Part shown: one piece after another, positions 1-4,842 of the stretch
Layout of the letters: each line of letters opens with the position of its first letter
Position numbering within the stretch: the first letter of the stretch is position 1
Origin: Mxb001 sp049317345
Lineage (GTDB): Bacteria; Actinomycetota; Actinomycetes; S36-B12
Length of the DNA stretch: 5,573 nucleotides
Assembly: GCA_049317345.1 (NCBI GenBank)
Contig: JBMOIL010000153.1
Coordinates: forward strand, 1 to 5,573
Direction of reading: 5' to 3'
Program-made: the position numbers and the translations under genes
Notes under the pieces: generated by a model
The model's input: only the letters and a program-made list of their open reading frames with translations
The model's database searches: none
What the model was told of the DNA's origin: nothing

Positions 1-564
1 AGCTCAGTCCTCTCGGTGCTGCAATCGCTCACGGTCGCGCCAGAGCGCACCGCCGGCTACGACCGCGACCTCTTCCCGCATTGGGACTACCTGGGCGATG
101 ACTGCGACGTGCGCGACCGGGTGCTCATCATCGAGGCGGTCAGCGGCCCAAGCACGGGCACGTCGTGCCCCGTCGGCACGGGCAGGTGGTTCTCCGCATT
201 CGACGGCGTCACCGTGCGCGATCCCTCGCTGCTGGATGTCGACCACATGGTGCCGCTGGCGGAGGCGTGGGGTTCAGGCGCGCGACGATGGACCACCGAG
301 GTGCGCGAGCGTTTCGCCAACGACCTCGGGTACGCCGGATCCCTCATTGCAGTGACGGCCTCGAGTAACCGCTCCAAGGGTGACCAGGACCCGGCAGAGT
401 GGCTGCCCCCGCGTACGGCGTACCGCTGCACCTACGTCAGTGAGTGGATCGCCGTGAAGTGGCGCTGGCGGCTCACGATCGACAGGACGGAGCACGCCTC
501 CCTGCGAGTGTTGGCCAATGCCTGCGGCAATCCGCGCATCACACTGCCTGCTCGCGCGCGCTAG
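1..564 (+). CDS. HNH-type nuclease, DUF1524 (GmrSD C-terminal-like) family, 5' end missing, probably secreted
   Basis: The reading frame is open from the first base, so the gene begins before the window; the GTG at 16 is very unlikely to be the start because family-like sequence already surrounds it. The core reads GYDRDLFPHWDYLGDDCD, then DVDHMVPLAEAWGSGA with the DxDH catalytic histidine at codon 244-246, then NRSKGDQDPAEWLPP. This is the standard order of small actinobacterial HNH/DUF1524 proteins, in which the His motif binds the catalytic metal and the N..K..D..EW block completes the fold. Four cysteines (in DDCD, TSCP, YRCT and NACG) suit two disulfides, and members of this group usually carry an N-terminal export signal, so action outside the cell is likely, for example on environmental DNA. 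The signal itself lies outside the window. The related GmrSD domain belongs to type IV restriction enzymes, but no GmrS-like partner is visible here. The family call is firm; the substrate is inferred. Confidence 0.85.
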   Translation, partial: SSVLSVLQSLTVAPERTAGYDRDLFPHWDYLGDDCDVRDRVLIIEAVSGPSTGTSCPVGTGRWFSAFDGVTVRDPSLLDVDHMVPLAEAWGSGARRWTTEVRERFANDLGYAGSLIAVTASSNRSKGDQDPAEWLPPRTAYRCTYVSEWIAVKWRWRLTIDRTEHASLRVLANACGNPRITLPARAR

Positions 565-800
565 TCCTGCTGGTCGAACTTCCGGAAGCCGAAGTAGTAG
601 ACGTAGACCGCGGCGAGCACCGGCCCGACCGTGATCATGAGGAAGGGCACCACCCCACCCGTCCCCGCGCGGATATAGGCGACGGCCGTGACGACCACCG
701 CGATCCCGATCACGACCGCCAGGACTGCGAAGACGTAGCGCTGCGGAGAGCGAGCAGACCAGGGGACGGGGACCGTCTCGGGCGTTGGTGACTCCGGCAT
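561..800 (-). CDS. small two-helix membrane protein, third gene of the nuclease operon
   Basis: This 79-residue protein has a Pro/Ser/Thr-rich N-terminus (about residues 1-20), a strongly hydrophobic helix at about 22-43, a short loop, and a second helix at about 49-70. It ends in the charged tail FRKFDQQD. I do not recognise a named family. The ATG at 800 was chosen because it gives a compact protein; a TTG at 836 would add 12 residues and nearly abut the upstream stop. The purine-rich GAGGTG lies 15 bases before the ATG, which is far, so the start is uncertain and translation may depend on coupling to the gene before it. It follows the 594-residue nuclease gene by 37 bases on the same strand, so co-transcription is likely. 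The stop codon overlaps the stop of the convergent HNH gene. It could be an unrelated membrane protein riding in the operon or a membrane anchor for the nucleases; nothing in the sequence decides this. Confidence 0.72.
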   Translation of the reverse strand: MPESPTPETVPVPWSARSPQRYVFAVLAVVIGIAVVVTAVAYIRAGTGGVVPFLMITVGPVLAAVYVYYFGFRKFDQQD

Positions 801-837
801 GGGGTGAGCGTGGCACACCTCGATCACGCCAGCCAAT

Positions 838-2622
838 TCAGAAGGGCATGTCCGAATCGGTTTCGACGGTCACGGCTTCGGCATAGGCGAGCAGAGACAT
901 GCGGGGGCGGTCGCCGTCTGCACCAGGCTCCGCCTCATCGGCAGGCACGGACACATTGCCGGAGTAGGCCACGCACCATCTCGACACCGGGCACCACGAG
1001 CAGTGCCGGCCCACGTGCGGCTCGGCGGGCAGGTAGAGGATCGTGTCGACAGCTTCAGCGATTGTGGCCCGCGCAATGAGCACGGCCTCGGCATCTGAGG
1101 TGTCGAATCCCCGCACCTCATGGCCATCGGGACGCAGGATCTCGACCTCAACTCGTGCGGGGCGCACAGCGGTGGAGACAGATCCCGTCACCGGGTCGAG
1201 TCCATCGGCCAGCAGGCAAAGTGCCACGGCGACCTGCGGATAGCGCTCGAATACCTCTGCGGCTGTCTGCGGCATTTCGTGGTGTGCACCGACACTCTTG
1301 GTCTCGCGGACGAGGTAGCCATCCGCAGTCTCCACCACGAGGTCCGTGCGCGTGCTCATGACAACGTCGACGTCGGTATCCCACGCGGTAAGCGACTGCT
1401 CGGGGTAGGCGGCAACGACGTCCTCCCGGTGCAGCGGACACGCGGAGATGTGCTGCAGGAGGTAGGGGCGTAGGGCCGCATAGGTCGTCTCATCCCAGCC
1501 CAGCAACTCAGCCACCTCCCCCAAGCCCTCGCTGGGCAGGGGGAGGTCGTCGAAAGTGCAAGCGACGAGACGGGCGTGGGCGTGCTCGAGCCAGGCGTGC
1601 AGATGCGTGCCGCGCACCATCGCCTCGGTCGTCTCGCGACGCGCGCGTGGCAGGGACAACTCGCGCTCGAGATGAACCTGCCACGTGCAGGTGCGAGCGG
1701 TCGTGAGGTCGCCCGGGCTCAGCGCGCGCGTCCAGAGCGCAGGACCGGCTACGCCGAGCACGCCGGGCATGCGCGCCACACCCGGGCATTCGTAGCGCAC
1801 GGCGCACGATGCACAGCGCGACCCCGGGTTGAAGGCACCTCCGCCCAACACCTGCACGCGCTCGGAGACATGCTCGGGGAAGCGCGCGCGAGCCTCGTCA
1901 GCAGTGACGTCAAGCAGCAGTGCATCGCTCGCATCCAGCATGCCGATCTCGCGTACGCGCACGCGCTGCGCGGGGCCAGGCTGAGAGGTAGCCGCCGGCC
2001 AGCGCTCGCGCCAGAGGCTGCCCTCCTGCTTCATGAGCGCATCCGCAGCTACACGGGCATAGACGGCGAGGTACGCCGGGTCACGGCGACGTGCGCCGGC
2101 CTGCTCCCAGGTGAGGACATGGAATTCCCGGTCCGCACCGTCGCGGCTCACGTGCATCAGGCCCCATGCTGACCATTCGATCCGCACATCGATCTCATCG
2201 ACGGCGAAGAACTCGCGCACCACTGTCTCGCCAGGCAGCTCGCCCGTGTCGCGCAAGCGTGCGACCGCGATGAGGTAGCCCTGCAGCGCTTCGCGCGCGA
2301 CCGTGCGAGCGGCGTCGGCGACGTCGCCATTCGATGTCGCGCACACCTGATCGAGCGCCACCTCCGGATCGGTGCCCGAGGACATCACGGCGTAGGCGGC
2401 ATCACGAGCGAGGCCGAGTGCGAAGGAGTGGAAGGGCGGATATGTGGGACGCACCGAGGGATCGCGGTCCACCTGGAGTGTGGGCCTTGCCTTCACGGCG
2501 ATCTGGGTGGGGCACTCCCAACGCTCTTCGCCGCGCACGTGGGCTGCACTCACCCGGATGAGCCGGTCACGCACCACCACGCGCCACGGTGGCGTCCACG
2601 GCGGAATGTCGACCTGGCTCAC
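838..2622 (-). CDS. 594-residue protein with two RecB/AddB-type PD-(D/E)XK Fe-S modules, the first degenerate
   Basis: The C-terminal half carries a full Fe-S nuclease signature: C312, G338/H342/E346 in GTHLHAWLEH, D427 in TRTDLVV, E440-x-K442 in RETKS, Q463 in YPQVAVAL, and C541-x2-C544-x5-C550. This is the AddB/Cas4 arrangement, in which one early and three late cysteines hold a 4Fe-4S cluster around a metal-dependent DNA nuclease. The N-terminal half repeats the frame, with C37 and C270-x2-C273-x5-C279, but the positions expected to be the catalytic Asp and D/E-x-K read about H157 and T171-W172-E173, so it is probably inactive. The cysteine spans are 233 and 229 residues. After C550 comes an acidic, low-complexity tail ending DSDMPF. 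The GTG start at 2622 overlaps the preceding gene's stop as GTGA and has GAGGTG 5 bases upstream. A role in DNA repair or end processing is likely; defence is possible. The substrate is unknown. Confidence 0.85.
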   Translation of the reverse strand: MSQVDIPPWTPPWRVVVRDRLIRVSAAHVRGEERWECPTQIAVKARPTLQVDRDPSVRPTYPPFHSFALGLARDAAYAVMSSGTDPEVALDQVCATSNGDVADAARTVAREALQGYLIAVARLRDTGELPGETVVREFFAVDEIDVRIEWSAWGLMHVSRDGADREFHVLTWEQAGARRRDPAYLAVYARVAADALMKQEGSLWRERWPAATSQPGPAQRVRVREIGMLDASDALLLDVTADEARARFPEHVSERVQVLGGGAFNPGSRCASCAVRYECPGVARMPGVLGVAGPALWTRALSPGDLTTARTCTWQVHLERELSLPRARRETTEAMVRGTHLHAWLEHAHARLVACTFDDLPLPSEGLGEVAELLGWDETTYAALRPYLLQHISACPLHREDVVAAYPEQSLTAWDTDVDVVMSTRTDLVVETADGYLVRETKSVGAHHEMPQTAAEVFERYPQVAVALCLLADGLDPVTGSVSTAVRPARVEVEILRPDGHEVRGFDTSDAEAVLIARATIAEAVDTILYLPAEPHVGRHCSWCPVSRWCVAYSGNVSVPADEAEPGADGDRPRMSLLAYAEAVTVETDSDMPF

Positions 2623-3557
2623 CCCAGCACCTCGTCATCGAGAATGTCGAGCAGGTCACCGGTGGGTGGTGTCGGCGCAGCAACCTCCGAGCCCCGCTGC
2701 ACGAGGCCTCGCTCCCGGAGCGCCGCATCGCTGTCCGCGCTTCCGGGCTTGGGCGCCCCACTGCGCTGCGCGGGGCACACCGGCTGGAAGTCGCAATACC
2801 GGCACAGCGGTCCGGGCCTGGCCTCCCACGCACCCCCGGTCGCCATCGCATCGCGCTGCTCGTGCGCGGACTCGAGATCGGCAAGCGCGCGCCGAATCGC
2901 GGCGGGATACACCGGCCGGGTCACGGCACGCGGATCCTTGAGATAGAGCAACTCGATCTCGGCGACTGGCTCGCCGGTGCCCTCGAGCGCGGCCGCGTAG
3001 AGCAACTGCTGGCGCCAGTAGGACCACCAGAAACGCGGCTTGGGTGCACCCGTCTTGTAGTCGGTCACGCGCAGGCCGGGCTCGGCGACAGCGATGCGGT
3101 CGATGTGGCCGAGGAAGGGCAGCCCCACGAGATCGGTGCGCACCTCGCGCTCGAGTCCGTCTCGTGCTACCTCGATGGTGGCCGGCTCCTCCGTCGCCCA
3201 GTACGCCGCGAGCGCGCGTGCACTGCCCTCGCGCACCTCGGTCTCATCGATGCCCTGGCCCTCGACCAGGGCGAGTTCTTCCACGAGAGCATCTGCGAGA
3301 TAGGCATCGGCTCGCTCGGGAAGACGCTCCTCGGGAGGCAGGGCGAGCAGGTGCTCGAGTGCACTGTGGACGGAACGACCGATGACCAGCGCTGCGGTCG
3401 AGGGTGTCTCCCAGCGCTCGATGCGCTGCCACCAGTAGCGCAGCGGACAGCCCAGGAACTGCTCGATCGCCGTTGCCGACCACGGGCGGTCCGGTGCCGC
3501 GACCTCAGGCACGCGCACGGTCACCGGTGCTCGAGAGCGAGTGCGCGGGCCAGCCAT
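2619..3557 (-). CDS. RecB-family exonuclease, PD-(D/E)XK with Fe-S cysteines (COG2887-like)
   Basis: This 312-residue protein has the complete motif set of a stand-alone RecB/AddB-type nuclease domain. In order: SATAIEQFLGCPLRYWW with C37; IGRSVHSALEHL with H64; GHIDRI with D153; VTDYKTG with D166 and K168; RQQLLYAAAL with Q184 and Y187; and C252-x2-C255-x5-C261. D153, D166 and K168 form the metal-binding and catalytic site, and the four cysteines match the 4Fe-4S staple of AddB and Cas4. The roughly 50 residues after C261 are low in complexity and end in an acidic, leucine-rich GDLLDILDDEVLG. The length suits the stand-alone actinobacterial group annotated as RecB family exonuclease. ATG at 3557 is the start; no strong ribosome site precedes it. 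It is the first gene of the minus-strand operon and overlaps the next by 4 bases. No CRISPR genes are nearby, so Cas4 is unlikely. The biochemical call is strong; the pathway is inferred to be DNA repair. Confidence 0.9.
   Translation of the reverse strand: MAGPRTRSRAPVTVRVPEVAAPDRPWSATAIEQFLGCPLRYWWQRIERWETPSTAALVIGRSVHSALEHLLALPPEERLPERADAYLADALVEELALVEGQGIDETEVREGSARALAAYWATEEPATIEVARDGLEREVRTDLVGLPFLGHIDRIAVAEPGLRVTDYKTGAPKPRFWWSYWRQQLLYAAALEGTGEPVAEIELLYLKDPRAVTRPVYPAAIRRALADLESAHEQRDAMATGGAWEARPGPLCRYCDFQPVCPAQRSGAPKPGSADSDAALRERGLVQRGSEVAAPTPPTGDLLDILDDEVLG
2628..2633 (-). promoter_or_regulatory. ribosome binding site supporting the GTG start at 2622
   Basis: On the minus strand GAGGTG lies 5 bases before the GTG. 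It sits inside the last codons of the 312-residue nuclease gene. Together with the GTGA stop/start overlap it fixes the start of the 594-residue gene and indicates translational coupling, so the two nucleases are probably made in linked amounts. Confidence 0.75.
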
Positions 3558-3623
3558 GCCCAGAGCATGTCAGGTGGGTGTGACGACGGCGGCCGATGAC
3601 ACCCGAGGGACGGGTGGCACGCT
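3558..3623. promoter_or_regulatory. divergent intergenic region between the nuclease operon and the PH-like gene
   Basis: These 66 bases separate two genes that diverge, so they should hold both promoters. I see no convincing -10/-35 pair on either strand. There is a 6-base inverted repeat, GGGTGT at 3576-3581 and ACACCC at 3599-3604, spaced by 17 bases. It could be an operator but is short enough to arise by chance. On the plus strand GGGTGG at 3612-3617 is a plausible ribosome site 6 bases before the GTG at 3624. Confidence 0.4.
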
Positions 3624-3977
3624 GTGACTATGGCTGATCTCGTCATGGAGCCGACGCACCTCGCGGTGCGACTCGGTGGATGGGAGCGGTTCGGCAGCTT
3701 CCAGGGAAGCTTCGATATCCCGTGGGATCACATCACTCACGCAGAGGCGTCCTCCGACATGTGGCCGCGTGTGCGCGGCTGGCGATGGCCCGGCATCGGT
3801 ATCCCGCACGTCATCCTCGTCGGTCGTATGCGCTATCGCGGAGGGAGCGACTTCTGCGCTCTCCTCGGCACCAAGCCCGGCATCGTCCTGGAGATGAAGG
3901 AAGGGCCCTACGACCGGCTCTTGGCGACGGCCCCCAATGCGGCGCAGATCGTGAGGCGTGTGACCCAGGGTCACTGA
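3624..3977 (+). CDS. small PH-domain-like actinobacterial protein of unknown function
   Basis: This 117-residue protein resembles a widespread uncharacterised actinobacterial family with a PH-like beta fold. The family pattern is a short strand pair, then a PWDxI segment (here IPWDHITHAEAS, about 32-43), a WPGIGIPHVILVGRMRYRGG block (about 55-74), a DFCALLGTKPGIVLEM strand pair (about 76-91) and a final YDRLLATAPNAAQIV helix (about 96-110). It has no signal peptide or membrane helix, so it is probably cytoplasmic. The GTG at 3624 is preferred because GGGTGG lies 6 bases upstream; an ATG two codons later at 3630 is the alternative and changes little. A longer frame runs antisense across this gene but has no recognisable content. 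It is followed by the decarboxylase gene after 43 bases on the same strand, but a palindrome and a possible promoter lie between them. The molecular function is unknown; I recall the family from its sequence pattern, and that assignment is moderate. Confidence 0.75.
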   Translation: MTMADLVMEPTHLAVRLGGWERFGSFQGSFDIPWDHITHAEASSDMWPRVRGWRWPGIGIPHVILVGRMRYRGGSDFCALLGTKPGIVLEMKEGPYDRLLATAPNAAQIVRRVTQGH

Positions 3978-3995
3978 GGGTCGGTGCATCGACCC
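3978..3995. promoter_or_regulatory. near-perfect palindrome before the acetolactate decarboxylase gene, candidate operator
   Basis: GGGTCGGTGCATCGACCC matches its own reverse complement at 16 of 18 positions. It starts on the base right after the stop codon of the upstream gene and ends 25 bases before the decarboxylase GTG. If transcription begins near that GTG, the palindrome overlaps the -35 region, a usual place for a repressor. It could also form a short RNA hairpin with 6-base arms, but no run of T follows, so it is not a convincing terminator. Confidence 0.4.
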
Positions 3996-4008
3996 GAGAA
4001 CGACTCGG

Positions 4009-4014
4009 CACAAT
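4009..4014 (+). promoter_or_regulatory. possible -10 element for a leaderless transcript
   Basis: CACAAT lies 6 bases before the GTG at 4021. It keeps the A and final T that matter most in the actinobacterial -10 pattern TAnnnT but lacks the first T. No Shine-Dalgarno sequence precedes the GTG, which fits a transcript that starts at the start codon, a common arrangement in actinobacteria. No good -35 is seen. This is a weak prediction. Confidence 0.3.
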
Positions 4015-4020
4015 CGGTCC

Positions 4021-4770
4021 GTGACGCAGACCTCGAACCGCCGACGCATCTCTCTCATCGCGACCGCCCTTGCAGCAGTCGCGCTCACCGCCGGGGTGCC
4101 GCTGGCCTCGGCTGCGGACGCACCCGCGCCCACAGGCTGGGTCGCGCAGGTCGGCACCTTCGACTACCTCGTCCAGCCGGACTACGACGGCCTGGCCTCA
4201 CTGCGCGATGTCGTGGGCAACTCGACGATCGGGCTGGGGACCTTCGATCGGCTCGACGGCGAGCTCATCATGATCGGTGGCACCGTCTATCGCGTCGGCA
4301 CAGACGGTGTGCCGCAAAAGGCGGCACTGACACGGAGCACGCCATGGTTCGAGGGAGTGCGCTTCACGCCCCAGGCTTCGATACGGCTGGACGAGGGCAC
4401 CGAGTGCTCCGCACTCGCGCCGCTGATCGACGAACTTGCCGGCACATCGCAGGGGATGGTCGCCGTACGCCTGATCGGCACGTTCTCAGACCTGACCGCA
4501 CGCAGTGTGCCCGCGCAGTCCCAGCCCTATCCCCCACTCGCCGAGGTCGTCGCCGAGCAGACCGTCTTCCCGTTGCAGGATGTGGCGGCCACGCTCGTGG
4601 GCTTCCGCACCGGGGCCGATCTGCTCGGCATCGGTGCGCCAGGCTTGCACCTGCACGGCCTTACTAAGGCCCGCGATGCCGGCGGTCACATTCTGAGCTG
4701 CACGACCGGACCGGATGTCCGCCTGACGATTCAGCGCACGCGCGGCGTGCGGGTCCTCGCGGCACCCTGA
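4021..4770 (+). CDS. budA: alpha-acetolactate decarboxylase with N-terminal export signal
   Basis: The enzyme converts 2-acetolactate to (R)-acetoin and CO2. All core residues are present: E81 in FDRLDGELIMI, R161 in TARSVP, and zinc ligands H210, H212 and H223 in GLHLHGL and GGHIL. Spacings of E81-R161 (80), R161-H210 (49), 2 and 11 equal those I recall for the Brevibacillus brevis enzyme (E65, R145, H194, H196, H207). PYPPLAEVV and VGFRTG are further family landmarks. Residues 1-31 form a signal peptide: a charged TSNRRR start, a hydrophobic core at about 10-27 and an ASA cleavage site near 29-31. The arginines resemble a twin-arginine motif but fit poorly, so Sec export is more likely. The protein stops at 249, whereas the tail glutamate E253 of the Brevibacillus enzyme would fall near 269, so that residue is missing. 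Start GTG has no clear ribosome site. The gene is also called alsD. The enzyme identity is strong; secretion is predicted. Confidence 0.93.
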   Translation: MTQTSNRRRISLIATALAAVALTAGVPLASAADAPAPTGWVAQVGTFDYLVQPDYDGLASLRDVVGNSTIGLGTFDRLDGELIMIGGTVYRVGTDGVPQKAALTRSTPWFEGVRFTPQASIRLDEGTECSALAPLIDELAGTSQGMVAVRLIGTFSDLTARSVPAQSQPYPPLAEVVAEQTVFPLQDVAATLVGFRTGADLLGIGAPGLHLHGLTKARDAGGHILSCTTGPDVRLTIQRTRGVRVLAAP

Positions 4771-4777
4771 TCCCCGG

Positions 4778-4833
4778 TTTTCGCCAGTTATCGCGACTTC
4801 GGCGTGTAAGGAAGTCGCGCTAACTGGCGAAAA
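4778..4833. repeat. long inverted repeat (23-base arms, 10-base loop) between convergent genes
   Basis: The arms at 4778-4800 and 4811-4833 pair at 22 of 23 positions, with a single T/C mismatch at 4791 and 4820 and the loop GGCGTGTAAG. It begins 8 bases after the decarboxylase stop and ends 9 bases before the reductase stop, so it fills the whole convergent gap. The outer ends are TTTT on the 5' side and AAAA on the 3' side, so on either strand the transcript leaves the stem through A rather than U. That is not a standard intrinsic terminator, although such a strong hairpin could still stop or protect both transcripts. It may instead be one copy of a dispersed palindromic (REP- or MITE-like) element; no second copy lies in the window. 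Confidence 0.9.
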
Positions 4834-4842
4834 GCGATTGAG

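Noticed and set aside
274..816. Minus-strand open frame of 180 codons
   Set aside because: It overlaps both the HNH gene and the membrane protein gene in another frame, and its composition is Arg/Gly/Ala-rich shadow sequence.
1576..2172. Plus-strand open frame of 198 codons inside the 594-residue gene
   Set aside because: It is antisense to the N-terminal module, which has a conserved cysteine frame; it has no domain or ribosome site.
3252..3272. Hairpin GCCCTGG / CCAGGGC with a 7-base loop
   Set aside because: It lies inside the 312-residue nuclease coding sequence and has only 7-base arms, which is expected by chance at this GC content.
2619..3557. Cas4-like protein of a CRISPR system
   Set aside because: The Fe-S and PD-(D/E)XK pattern is shared with Cas4, but there are no CRISPR repeats or other cas genes in the window, and the length and VTDYKTG motif fit stand-alone RecB-family nucleases.
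2589..3599. Plus-strand open frame of 336 codons
   Set aside because: It lies opposite the 312-residue nuclease, whose motifs are unmistakable. It has no recognisable domain and is a typical high-GC antisense shadow.
3570..4157. Minus-strand open frame of 195 codons
   Set aside because: It runs antisense to the PH-like gene and the decarboxylase signal peptide and shows no family pattern; the plus-strand genes have better starts and recognisable content.
4778..4833. Canonical intrinsic terminator
   Set aside because: The stem is strong, but neither strand has a T run on its 3' side; both end in AAAA, so it is listed as an inverted repeat instead.
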